DNA from: Dactylorhiza incarnata
Taxonomy: Eukaryota > Streptophyta > Magnoliopsida > Asparagales > Orchidaceae
Length of the DNA stretch: 64,000 nt
Reading direction: 5' to 3'
NCBI GenBank assembly: GCA_033032865.1
Contig: JAWHQI010000272.1
Location: 496,001 to 560,000 of the forward strand
The notes under the pieces were generated by a model. It had not been told where the DNA came from. It did no database searches and worked only from the letters and a program-made list of their open reading frames with translations. Made by a program: the position numbers and the translations under genes. This document shows positions 1-10,740 of this stretch, piece by piece; the first letter of the stretch is position 1, and each line of letters starts with the position of its first letter.

Positions 1-2935
1 ATGTGATCCCTAATGAAATGATGACGAACGTCGATGTGTTTGGATCTAGAATGGTGTACAGGATTATATGTGAGGTTAATTGCACTTTTGTTGTCACATT
101 TAAGATCTATGTTTTTGAGATGAAATCCAAAGTCCTCTAGTGTTTGGCTCATCCATAACGCTTGTGCACAGCAACTACCAAGTGCTATATATTCAGCCTC
201 CGTGGTGGAGAGTGCAACCGAAGATTGTTTTCTACTAGACCATGCAACTAAAGAGGGTCCCAAAAAGTGACACGTACCGCTAGTGCTTTTTCTAACTAGT
301 GAGCACCCGGCGTAGTCCGAATCGGAATAGCCGTGGAGTGTGAAAGAGTCATTATGTGGGTACCATAATCCTAGTTTAGATGACCCTATTAGATAACGAA
401 AAATACATTTTACCGCTTTTAAATGAGATTCTTTTGGATTGGCTTGAAAGCGAGCACATAAACATACGGCAAACATTATATCTGGTCTAGATGCACTTAA
501 ATAAAGAAGAGAACCTATCATTCCTCTATATAGTGTTTGATCAATAGAAATTCCAGATTCATCTTTTCCTAGTTTTAAAGAAGCACTCATAGGAGTAGAA
601 GCTTGTTTAAGATTTTGAAATCCAAATCGTTTAAGCATATCGTGAACATATTTTGATTGACAAATAAAAATTCCATCAGTTCTTTGTAAAATTTGAAAAC
701 CAAGAAAATATGATAGTTCTCCTACAAGACTCATTTCAAATTCCTTTTTCATTATTAAGACTACTTCATTACACAACTCTTCATTAGTGTCTCCAAAAAT
801 GATGTCATCAACATATATTTGTAGAATAATTAATTCGTTATTTTTATGCTTAATGAAGAGTATGTTGTCTGCACATCCCATAACATAACCGTGCTCTAAC
901 AAAAACGATGTAAGACGATCATACCATGCACGGGGCGCTTGTTTTAAACCATAAAGCGCTTTTTCTAATTTGTAAACCTGATTTGGAAATTTTTCATTTA
1001 TGAAACCGGGGGGTTGTTCTACATAAACTTCTTCTTTAATAAACCTGTTTAAAAAGGCACTTTTAACATCCATTTGAAATAATTTTATTCTTTTAAAACT
1101 CGCAAATGCCAAAAATATTCGTATAGATTCTAAGCGAGCTACGGGTGCAAAAGTTTCTTCAAAATCTACCCCCTCGATTTGTGAATAGCCTTGAGCAACT
1201 AAGCGTGCTTTATTTCTTACAATCCTAGATTCACCATCTAGCTTATTTTTAAAAATCCATTTTACGTCAATAATTGGATGACTAGATGGTCTTTCTACTA
1301 AATTCCAAACTTTATTTCTTTCAAATTGTCCTAACTCTTCATTCATTGCCAAAAACCAGAATTCGTCATTTAAAGTGGTGGAAACGTTTTTAGGTTCAAT
1401 TTCAGACACAAAGCAAATATTTGAAAATGTTTCATGAAGAGAGGACCGAGTTCTTACCCCAGTAGAAGGTTCCCCAATGACTAGCTCCTTTGGATGGTTT
1501 TTGGAGAAGTTTAGAATGCTTAGAGGTACATATTCATCTTCTTTTGACTTCTCCTCCTCTTCTTTGGACGGTTCTTCTTCGTCGTGCTCCAAGGATGGCA
1601 AAGGTTCATCATCGGTACCTGTAGGGAGCTTCTCTGCACATAGAACAAACTCATCAAATCTGACATTAATTGACTCTTCAACCTTGCTTGATCTTTTATT
1701 AAATATTCTATATGCTTTACTAGTTGAAGAATAACCAAGAAATATTCCTTCATCGCATTTTTCGTCAAATTTTCCTAAAGAATCTTTTGTATTAAGAATG
1801 AAGCATTTACATCCAAATACTCTAAAATACGATACGTTAGGTTTCTTTTGATAGTAGAGTTCATATGGTGTGAGAGTTAATGATGGGCAAAGCATAACTC
1901 TATTCATTACATAGCATGCAGTGCTTACGGCTTCTGCCCAAAAATACTTAGGTAATTTATATTCAGATAGCATTGTGCGTGCAAGTTCTTGTATTGTCCT
2001 TTTTTCCGTTCTACAACACCGTTTTGTTGAGGTGTGCGTGGAGCAGTGAACTCATGCTTAATACCTAACATGTCATAAAAAGATTTAAAATTTTCATTTT
2101 CAAATTCACCTCCATGATCTGAGCGAATGCATTTTATTTTTAAATCTAATTCATTTTGAATGCGAGTACATAATTTTGAAAATTCGCAAAACGCATCAGA
2201 TTTGGAGGAGAGAAATAAAGTCCAACAATATCTAGAATAGTCATCTATGAGAACATAAGTGTATAATCTACCACCAAGACTCGCAGTGTTAACGGGACCA
2301 AAAAGATCCATATGAATTAATTGCAGAGGTTTTGATGTAGAAATTTTGTTTTTGCTTTTAAAAGATGACTTAGTAAATTTGCCTTTTTGGCATGGAGAGC
2401 ATAATGAAGATAAATTTCCATTTAACTTAGGCAATCCTCTAATCAATTCTCTTTTTGCTAGTTTTAAGATGAGCTTTGTACTAGCGTGGCCTAAGCGTCT
2501 ATGCCATAATTCTAATTCATCATTTTTCGTTATAAAACATTTCATAGAAGATTTAGAAAGATCATGAAATGAAACTATGTAAACATTATGAATTCTAGGT
2601 GCAGTTAATAACACATCTTTTGTTTTAGGATTAATAATCTTGCAAAGGTTAGTGGAAGATACAAAAAGTACGTCTAAACCTTTATCACACGGTTGACTTA
2701 TATATATTAGGTTATGTTTTAATCCTTTCACATAAAGCACATTTGATATAAGAAAAGATGCGTTACCCACTGTACCAACTCCCATAATCCTTCCTTTACT
2801 GTTATCGCCAAACGTCACTATTCCTCCTTTCTTCTTTTCTAGGCTAAGGAATTTTGCTTTATTGCCCGTCATGTGTTTGGAGCAGCCTGAGTCCAAATAC
2901 CACACATCTTCTGTTTCCTTAGCCTTCCTGCAAAT
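1..2935 (-). pseudogene. pol: Element A pol: protease, integrase, reverse transcriptase, RNase H (partial, one frameshift)
   Basis: On the minus strand this encodes the copia pol order. A protease-type start (WYLDSGCSKHMTG) is followed by the GAG-pre-integrase segment (LWHRRLGHAS, then an SLCSPC pair completing the zinc-binding HHCC), an integrase core (HMDLFGPV, LIDDYSRYCW, SDHGGEFEN), RT with YVDD at 804-815, and RNase H with STTEAEYIALGS near 180-225. A one-base deletion inside a T run at 2000-2006, just after the integrase NGVVERK, shifts the frame relative to copies B and D. From there to base 1 I see no further stop, so RT and RNase H are essentially open through the window edge. The polyprotein would be cut by its own protease to give the enzymes for cDNA synthesis and integration. 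It cannot work as one frame here. Confidence 0.85.
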
Positions 2936-3683
2936 CTAGAAAGAGGATGAGAGTAAAGACCCAGATACCCAAGAGGTACCACCCATAGAGTAAGTGGATT
3001 TCTTAGGTACCCAGATTTGTTTTAATGATCGTTGATTTATTATATTCCTGCAAGAGCCAGACGTGTGTCCAAATTTAAGACAATTAGCACACGAAATAAA
3101 GGGGGTTGAGACCCTTTTCTGAGTTTCTACGTTGCCCTTGCTGGATGATGTTTGTACATTAGAAAAACCAGAAGAATTTTTAACTTTAGAGCTACCGCCG
3201 GCGTTAGTAGCTAGCGCCGGGCGGTAGTGTTCACTTTTATATCCGAGTCCGATTTTTCCAGACCCAAAGCATTGATTACCCAGAAGCATATCCAGGGATT
3301 TTTGACCAATCCCAAATTTGGTTATGGCTAAATTGAGATTTTGATTTTGTTTTTTAAGAGATGTATTTTCTTGAACAATCATAACACATTTGTTTTCAAA
3401 TTCTTTTTTGTTCTTTCCAACTTGTAATATAGAAGTTTTCAATTTTCTCTCTAAGTCCCCTTTTCTTTTGCAATGATTTTGTTTTGTGGAAGGGCATTAG
3501 AGAGAGAAACTTCAAGTTCTTTTATCATAAATAAAGAGTGCTCACATTCTTGACATGAAACTTTTCTTTTTTCAAGAGAGACTAATTTTTTGTGAGCTTA
3601 CGATTTTCTTTTATAATAGATTCATTTTCATGATTTAATAAAACAAATTTATCATAAAGTTCTTCAAAGGTAGGAAGAGATAC
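2936..3683 (-). other. Element A: putative retained intron covering the gag C-terminal extension and gag stop
   Basis: On the minus strand, 5'-ACTGAG|GTATCT at 3683 looks like a splice donor, and a pyrimidine-rich tract ending TTTCTAG at 2936 looks like an acceptor. The TAG of the acceptor is also the gag stop codon. Copy B has equivalent sites (23946 and 24734), and copy D lacks the segment exactly between them. Length here is 748 bases, no longer a multiple of three because of small indels. Splicing itself is inferred from sequence only. Confidence 0.5.
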
Positions 3684-4823
3684 CTCAGTGTCGCTAAGAA
3701 CACTGGTGTCGTCATCGTCGCTTTTGGACATTAAGCACAAGTTTGCTTCCTCCTCGCTACTTGACTCAGAACCGTTTGACTCTTCAGAGGAAGAGTCATC
3801 CCAAGTAGCGGCCTTCAGCACTTTCTTCTTTTCTTTTGCTTTCTTTTGTTCTTTCCGTTCCTTTTGGTATTTTGGGCACTGGCTCCGAATGTGCCCGGTT
3901 TTTCTGCAGTGATAGCATTCTGGAAGAGGCCTTTCTTCTTCGTCATCGCTTCCTTTTTCTTTCTTTGATGAAGAGGAGGATCCCTTTCGTCGAGTATCTT
4001 TTTGGAAGAATTTTCGGAATGTGTTCCTTCTCTCTGGATTTCTGATGAACTTCTTGAAATTCTTCACCATGAGTCCTTCTTCATCATCATCATCCTCTTC
4101 GATGCACTCCTTCTTTGATGTCAGCGCCAACGCCTTTTTCTTCGGCTCCTTGTTGTATTCGTCATGTTGAATTTGTAGTTCTACCTCATGGGTTTTGAGA
4201 TTCCCAATGAGATTCTCGATCTGGAGCGTTCTTAAGTTGTGCGACTCCGAGATGGCCGTCACCTTCGGATTGAACCTTGGAGGTAAGGAACGAAGAATTT
4301 TCCTCACCAAGTCCCCGTCGGAGTAGGTCTTTCAAAGCGCCTTTGATACGTTGACAATCTTTGTGAAGCGAGTGTACATTGAGTTGATGTCCTCTTCCGT
4401 GTCCATCCTGAATTTTTCGTATTCAGATTCCAGTTGAAACAACTTGGCATCTTTCACCTGCGATGTACTTTCGTGAGTAACTTCCAATTGATTCCAAATA
4501 TCATAAGCAGTTGTGCATGCAGAAATTCAATTAAACTCAGTCCTATTTAAAGCGCAATATAAAGCGTTCATTGCTTTAGCATTATTTTTACACCTTAGTT
4601 TATCGTTCTCATCCCATTTATCTTTAGGTTTTGCTAATGTCGCCTCTCCTACTACAGTTGTAGGCGGAGAGTACCGTACTTCTACCATGTTCTATACTTC
4701 TACATCCATGGTCATAAGAAAACACATCATTCGATTTTTCCAGTAGTTAAAATCTGACCCAGTAAAGAGAGGTGGTCGACAAACCCCTTGACCCTCAGGA
4801 AAAGCGAGATCATGAGACACCAT
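2936..4823 (-). pseudogene. gag: Element A gag (long form with two zinc knuckles, broken)
   Basis: The start is ATG at 4823-4821, giving MVSHDLAFPEG, the same N-terminus as copies B and D. The N-terminal UBN2-type Gag region is followed by a Lys/Glu/Asp/Ser-rich stretch with a CX2CX4HX4C zinc knuckle (CYHCRKTGHIRSQC) and a Ser/Glu-rich acidic stretch. A coiled-coil-like extension then ends in a second knuckle (CANCLKFGHTSGSC). Gag forms the particle and binds element RNA. Damage visible by comparison with B: an AGA-to-TGA change near 4528, a GGA-to-TGA change at 4334-4332, and a lost A near 3582. The frame closes at TAG 2938-2936, which B also has. The segment 3683-2936 has intron-like ends (see separate entry). 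Confidence 0.8.
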
Positions 4824-4859
4824 TGTTCCCGGTTGTTAAGCCGATTGGAACAAAACCTA

Positions 4860-4871
4860 CCTCTGATACCA
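4860..4871 (-). other. Element A primer-binding site (initiator Met-tRNA type)
   Basis: The minus strand reads TGGTATCAGAGG two bases inside the LTR end. It is complementary to the 3' end of plant initiator Met-tRNA, the usual primer of copia minus-strand cDNA. Confidence 0.9.
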
Positions 4872-4873
4872 CT

Positions 4874-6278
4874 TGTTGGATCGGTCGGCGCCCTTAGAGG
4901 GGGGTGAATAAGGGTTTTCAAAAACTTTAGATTATATTTAAAGAACTTTGAATTATTGCAAGATTAAAGACATGAAATAAGTTAAGTAAAACAAAAAGAG
5001 ACAAGCTTTATTAATGATAAATAAGTTTTACAAAACTTGATCTCGATGACGCTAGACATCGGAGGCGAATAATAAAAAAGCTCTTTTTATTTTCTATCCC
5101 AACTCGCTTCCCCACGAACCGGTGGCCCTAGCCTTATCCTCCCCGGATTCGGCCTCAAGCCGCTCTAGCCAATCCTTCCCCGGATGTGGCCTCGAGCACC
5201 CCCTAGAACTAGCCTAGATCTAGTCGCCAACACGAGGCAAATTTCAGCCCTAAGTCTACCCCAGACCTAGTCGCCAACACGAGGCGATTTCACTACCATT
5301 TACAATGAAGAAAGAGAAATAAAATAACAAAACCTCCCTTAAGATGAACTTCTGAAGTCGGAGACGAAGATCTGCTGTAGAATCAGCGTTTGTTGAAGCG
5401 GACTTCGTCTGGATTCGGCGTGATGGAATTCTCCTTCAGAAATTGGCAGAGCTTCGCTGGGACCTCAAATTTCGGCTAAGACAAGCCTCTGGAATTCTAG
5501 TACTCTCTCTCTCTCTGAGGTGTATGCAATGGGTGTGTGAAAACAAGAGGAGAGGGGGTCCTTTTATAGCCTAAGCGCTACCGCCGGCGCTAGCCCGGAT
5601 TAGGAAAGATTTTGCGCGGCAGGATCTCCCATCCGCGGCAACATTTTGCTCTATGCCTTTTGTGCGCCACGCTACCGCCAGCGCTAGTAGCTACCGTCGG
5701 CGCTATCCCTGATTAAGTAACTTTTTCCGCGGCAGGATCTTCAATCCGCGGCAACCTTGCTTTTATTCCTTCTGTGTTCAGCGCTACCGCCGGCGTTATC
5801 GGCTACCGCCAGGCGTTAGCGCCTTCTATAATCAGCTCCTGGAATTGCGCTATTCATCGCTAGCACCAGGCGGTAATTGCTACCGCTAGCTCTAGTGGGA
5901 GTACAGTCTTCTGTTTTCATTCGTCGGAATTCGTCGGGAGTTCTCGAGAACATTCGACGAATTGACTTAGCCGCACAATTTCCTTCACAAATCTGCCTTT
6001 TTGACTTCTGTCTGCATTCGTCGATATTCATCGGGAGTTCACGAGAACATTCGACGAATAGACTTAGCCGCTAACAGTTCGTCGAATGACAGCTAGCGCC
6101 TGCGCTAGTGATACCTCCAGCGCTAGTGGCCATGATAGAATTATGGCCTCAATTTTGGGGACAACCATCCTTGAGTCATGTGGACTTTGATTTCCTGCAC
6201 ACTTAAACACACAAGATCAAATACACATAGGATTTGTTATTCTCAAACCTAGGAGATGCGGAAGAATATGTTCCAACA
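4874..6278 (-). repeat. Element A 5' LTR (1405 bp)
   Basis: The LTR runs on the minus strand from TGTTGGAACATATTC (6278) to GATCCAACA (4874). A TATA box, GCTATAAAAG on the minus strand, is at 5561-5570. Between 5570 and 6130 the LTR holds a cluster of GC-rich units of the form GCTACCGCC(A)GGCGCTAG and of TTCGTCGAAT / ATTCGACGAA sites. Sirevirus LTRs are known to carry clustered palindromic motifs at this place. The LTR is clearly related to those of B but more diverged from them than the two B LTRs are from each other. Confidence 0.9.
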
Positions 6279-6521
6279 AGACGATACGACAAAGCGAGTC
6301 TTGCGACACAAGAAGGTTTCGTAGGTAAAGGTCTTGTGGTAAAAACATGGACATGAGGAGCTTATCTGGGAGCCACCGAAACTGATGCAGCATAGGTATC
6401 TGGTTCTCTCGCGTCAGGTATAACTTCTATTCTTAGGGGATGTAACGTTCAGTTACTTTCAGTAGAAACCCCGCAAGCCTAACCTGAATTTCGGGGATGA
6501 AATTAATTTTTTATTGGGATT
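6279..6521 (+). mobile_element. Element G: end of a Del/Tekay-like gypsy internal region
   Basis: The end of the stretch encodes N-F-G-D-E-I (AATTTCGGGGATGAAATTAA, 6487-6506). This is the usual C-terminal end of plant Del/Tekay chromovirus pol, just before an LTR that starts TGTAACATCC. The purine tract expected before the LTR is weak (TTATTGGGATT). The part upstream (6279-6480) shows no recognisable domain and is interrupted by element A. Confidence 0.5.
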
Positions 6522-7670
6522 TGTAACATCCATATTCCTTTTAGACCCCCTTGTGTTAGGGTTAAGACTTTGGTAGTGACTAGGGGTCATGAGATGACCC
6601 TATGCTAGGTTGAACCTAGGCAAATTGCTAGGAGCACCCCAAAGTTGTATGGGTCAACATAGGTTAATCCTTCACCAATAGATCCAATTGACCCCCAAAT
6701 TATGAAATTGACCTCTCCAATACATCCCTAACCCTAATGAGGAGCCAGTTGACCAGTCAACCCATGAATTGGTAGGCCAATTGCATGGGTTTGACCAAAG
6801 TCAACTTAAGGTCAACATAGGTCAATTCAATCATAATTGGCTCAATTAGGCTTCTCATGGTCAAATTAACACTACCCTTGGCCTTATGATGTCATAGGAG
6901 ACCCAATAGACTCAAAAGCACCATCATGGGGCCACCAATTTGACCAATTTGACCAAAGTCAAACCTAGGCCAAATTTGGTCAAACTCGCTCCATTTAGAT
7001 AAATTGGCCCAATCGGGGCACCACCATGACTCAACCAACTTTGGGTGATGTTAAGGGACCCAAGACACGCCTCTTGGACCATTCAACTCATCAAATTAAC
7101 CATGGTCAACCCCAAGTCAACCTTGGTCAAAGTAAACCCCTAAGCTTAAGGTGAGAGCCCAAGTTAATTCAAGTAGGATAAGGCCTTACCCATGGCCCAT
7201 CCTACAGCCCATTATAATTATTAATTGAATTATTTTGAATTTTGGGGTTAATTAAATTTAACTAGAAATTAAAAAGGGAATATTTCTATTTTTAATGGAG
7301 GAAAGAGAGAGGAGTTATGGAGAGAGGCCATAGGGCACACTCTTCCTCTTCCCCCAAGCCCACCATTCATCTCCCCTAATGCTTGGGATGAGATTCCCCA
7401 TCAATTACAACTCACAACCATCAAAGAGGGGCCATTAATGGCATGGCCGAATTCTTTCCCCCTCAAATCCCCCCTATACAACCCCCATTCTCAAATCCAA
7501 CTCCACCATTAGCTTCAAAAGGTGGATGGCAGTCGAAATCATATATTGGATCGAAGGTTTTGGTGGAGAATTGAGAGATCGGCAAGGAGCTCAAGGAGGG
7601 TGGTCGGCCATGGCAAATACGAAAATCTCTCAACCTCAAGCCCAAACAAGGTCCAGTTTCTCCTCCTCCC
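6522..7670 (+). repeat. Element G LTR, left part, rich in TTGAC/GTCAA sites
   Basis: This starts TGTAACATCC directly after the Del/Tekay-like pol end and continues without coding sequence until it is cut by the LTR of element F at 7671. Between 6650 and 7140 it has at least 18 TTGAC or GTCAA cores, many paired as TTGACCAAAGTCAA. TTGAC(C/T) is the core of the W-box bound by WRKY factors; function here is not shown. The right part of the LTR is inferred at 42741-46370. Confidence 0.5.
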
Positions 7671-8196
7671 TGTTGGTACAAAAAATGTACCTCCAAAAAC
7701 TCACACTAAGATAAGAGGGAAGGAACTGCGGAGTGTAGGTTACTTAGTATGAAGAATGCCAAAGAAAGGGTTTCTGAGGAAAACTTCCTTGATCGATCTC
7801 AAAAACGAATTACAGAAAGGGGGGTCTAAAACTGGCCAGGGGGGAGAGGTAGAAAAGCGACAAAAAAATCGAGACCGCTTACACAAGTTGTAAGTTGGAG
7901 GATCGAAGCAAAAGTGCCTTTTCAGGTACCCCCTACACCTCTATTTATAGGCGCGGAGGATGCCCGAATGGGCAGATCAAAAATTACGGGCAACCCAGGA
8001 TACAGAAGAGCCAGGGCAGAGATAAGAGAAAAATGAAGCAGACTGCACGATCTTGGCGGTCTCCAATGTCTGACCGCTGAGACTTGGATGAAATCCAGGA
8101 GGGGCAACTGGAGATTTGGGCAGTCTCTGAAACTTGAGACCGCTAGGAAGGGTCCTTTCTGACTAGAGGAGAGGTCGCGGGAATTCCGGGCAAACA
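7671..8196 (-). repeat. Element F 3' LTR (526 bp)
   Basis: On the minus strand it runs TGTTTGCCCGGAATTCC to GTACCAACA, and matches 42219-42740 along its whole length. A TATA box on the minus strand (CTATAAATAG) is at 7941-7950. It carries several GAGACCGC / GCGGTCTC heptamer-type sites (for example near 7868, 8055, 8148). The purine tract for plus-strand priming is GTGCGGGGATAA on the minus strand, just outside at about 8197-8208. Confidence 0.85.
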
Positions 8197-8284
8197 TTAT
8201 CCCCGCACATTTTCAAGTTGCTCTAGAACTTCGGAAATGTTCTTTGGCCACTGAGACCGCGACCGCCATAAATGCGCTGGGCTC

Positions 8285-8292
8285 TATAAATA
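8285..8292 (+). promoter_or_regulatory. TATA box of element F antisense gene a
   Basis: TATAAATA lies on the plus strand, about 90 bases inside the element F 3' LTR boundary and 86 bases before the ATG at 8378. It is placed to drive the antisense gene independently of the LTR promoter, which reads the other way. Inference from position and sequence only. Confidence 0.55.
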
Positions 8293-8377
8293 CGGCTTCA
8301 GGGCTTCAGAAATCATAATTTTCTGAAAAGAACAGCGAGCTTGAACTTCAAGTGATCACCAAAAATTGATCTTCACA

Positions 8378-10386
8378 ATGGTATCTGTGCTATCTCGGCT
8401 GAATAAGCAATCGTCCGGAGTGGCTTCTCCGAAGAAAAAGGAGACCGCCAGCCAGAAGAAGAAGATGGATAAGGCTCCTCAGATTCCTGCTGAGGCGGGC
8501 TCAACAAAAGAGACCGCTCAATCCCCAAAGAAAAAGCCTGACTTTCTAGAGAGCACGGTTTTGCCGGTCTCTATCATTCTTGATTTATCGAGTAGTTCTT
8601 CGGGTCCTCCCGTTCTGAACTTTCCTGACCTCTCTATTTCTTTTGATTGTCAAAAAATCGTTGAGGTTCTAAATCAGGCTGCTATCCCATCTGGCGAGAC
8701 CGCTTCAGAGCTATTCTATCTGGCATGCGTGAGAAGAAGATTGAGGCTGAGAAAATTAAGCAGAAGATCACTGATTCTAAAGAAGCTGCTAAGACGAAAA
8801 AGAGAGAGAGCTTAAGCTCCTCTGCTAAACCTGCCAGGAAGAAGAAGAATGAAGAAAGCAAAGGTGTGACCGCTCCTGAGGCGATCACTCTTCCTGAAAG
8901 CAGCGGTCTTAAACATCTCGAGGATGCTTCTGGGAAGACAAGCAGTGAGGTTGGTCTTTATTTCCCTTATGAGATCTCAGCTTTTTCAAGAGAAGCAGAC
9001 CCCGAGCTGATTGTCTATCTTGATGAAGACTCTTCTAATGATTTCTCTTGTTCGACCTTGTAGGTGTTGGACCCTTTTGAATCTGAACGTCTCTGGGCGG
9101 CTACTGCAGAGAAGGAGATCGCCAAAAAGGAGAAGGACACCGCTGCAGAGGCGGCCAGATTAAAGGCGGAAGCTGAGAAGGAAGAGAGGGAAAAGGCTGC
9201 TCTGCTCGCTGCAGAGAAGAAGAAGGAAGAGGAGAAGAAAAAAGCTGCTCTGCTCGCTGCAGAGAAGAAGGAAGAGAAGAAGACTGCTCTGCTTGCTGCA
9301 GAGAAGAAGGGGGAGAGGAGAAGAAGAAGGTTACTCCTTCTGGCGGCCTGGCGAACCCCTCTGTTGTTCAGGCTGATAGAATAAGCAAAGCGGCGGCAGA
9401 TCGCACATTGGTGGTCTCTGCCTTGCAGACTGGTAAGGCAACAATGGTAACAAAATCATTAGACTTCCTTCCTCTGCATGATATTCGACCTAGATCTCCA
9501 GAGAGAAGACATGAGATCGCCATCATTGAAACGGATGACATTCTTGTTAACAACGCGGAGTTAAAATGGAGGAGAAAAGAAGGGGAGAAATCGCAAAAGT
9601 GGGAATTTCAATCTGTTTCAAGGGGATCAGACCGCGTTGCTACGGAGTTAAAAAGGAGGAGAAAAGAAGGGGAGAAACCCGCGGTCACAAAAGATATCGA
9701 AAGTACCTTGCATCACTGCGGTCTTGATTTATTTACAGGTATTCTCTTTACGCGAACTCTTCTATTTTTGAACTGTTTGTAGTTGAGCTAACTATCAAAC
9801 TTTTCTGATCGCAGGTGATGATATCGCGAAGATTTTCGAGGAAGGAGAGATCCTTCTGCGAGAGATGATGGTTCCAGCTCAGCTCGCTCACATTCTTAAA
9901 CCAATGTTTGAGGATGACCGCACTATATTGATTCGGGAGTGATCGCAAAATGATCAACTTCGTGCTCGAGACGATCAGCTTCGGGTCCAGACCGCCGATT
10001 TTGAAGAAAGACTTCGAGCTAATGAAAAACGAGTCTGCGAGGAGTGCGATCAGAAGAATGATGAGCTCGTCCGGGCGCTTCGGAAAGCAGAGAAGGATGC
10101 TGAATACTACAAAGGAAAATCTGCAGCGTTGTCCGCTGAGGTCTCCATCCTGAGAGGTGGTCCTGCGAAAATGTCAATGAGGCCGGGGACTTCTGGCGAT
10201 CTCGTGGAGGAGAGACTGGCTTCATAAATAATGGTCATCCCTACGGAGTAAGGGGACAGAGAGATGTCAAAGATTCATCGAGCTTCAATGTCTGTCAATC
10301 ATAGTCTGGCGTCCGTTCTGACCGTCGTGAATGAAATGCAGGATGTTGCAGCTTTTGTAGTGAGAAAGCGTCCAAATAGGAGATAG
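8378..10386 (+). pseudogene. Element F antisense gene a: Lys/Glu-rich coiled-coil protein with an intron (broken)
   Basis: The gene starts at ATG 8378 with MVSVLSRLNKQ, similar to MPPSKDILARLDALKKK of gene a in element H. A basic Ser/Lys-rich N-terminal part is followed by a long coiled coil with repeats of the type ALLAAEKKKEE (9190-9330), then a second coiled-coil part after an intron. That intron is GT-AG at 9739-9814 (76 bp, phase 1) and splices cleanly into DDIAKIFEEGEILLREMM. Breaks: a lost base near 8711, TAG at 9061 (or an intron acceptor), a frame change near 9340, CGA-to-TGA at about 9940, TAA at 10225, and a same-frame tail ending RKRPNRR at 10386. Its role is unknown; coiled coils and the nearby Tat gene b suggest a protein-binding function, but that is a guess. 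The heptamer GAGACCGC recurs within the coding frame as Glu-Thr-Ala. Confidence 0.6.
9739..9814 (+). other. Spliceosomal intron in element F gene a
   Basis: The intron reads ACAG|GTATTC ... TTTTCTGATCGCAG|GTGATG, 76 bp, phase 1. Removing it joins an open frame, whereas reading through meets a stop. Gene a of element H has a 72-bp phase-1 intron at the equivalent place (57494-57423). Confidence 0.65.
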
Positions 10387-10740
10387 ATTATTTCTCCATA
10401 CTGTCTTGAACTTTCGAAAAAAACCTGAACAATTTGAAAGTACTGTAATATATATGTTCGACAATAATTTTTATTTGTGCGATCTCTGTGATGTCATGAT
10501 GCTGATCTCTTATTATTGTGTGCTGCTTGTTTTACTTTATTTTTATACTTATCATGCTTTGGGACTCTACGGTCTCTCTTCAATGAGACCAAAAATATAG
10601 CGATATTTCTGACCTTATTCAGCTAAACCATCGGTCTGAGCAATTTTACTGGGCGGTCTCTAAAGAAGTCATCATTACGAAAATATCTTCGGATTTCTAT
10701 ACATAGCTGGCCTTGGAATTTTTCTTTCCATACTCTTTGA

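Larger units (their letters stand above)
1..6278 (-). mobile_element. Element A: Sirevirus-like Ty1/copia LTR retrotransposon, 3' end outside window
   Basis: Reading on the minus strand from 6278 to 1, the sequence shows a complete 5' LTR, a Met-tRNA primer-binding site, gag, and a protease-integrase-RT-RNase H pol that runs off the left edge. Its proteins and LTR closely resemble elements B and D. The assignment to the Sirevirus (SIRE/Maximus) group is an inference. It rests on the Gag and pol protein types, the long gag C-terminal extension, LTRs with clusters of inverted motifs, and the multiple purine tracts seen in relatives B and D. The base next to the outer LTR end is followed by AGACG (6279-6283), the expected target-site copy; its partner lies outside the window. 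Confidence 0.9.

Noticed and set aside
1477..1734. Plus-strand Ser-rich frame of 85 codons
   Set aside because: Shadow of the Glu/Lys-rich pol linker of element A on the minus strand.
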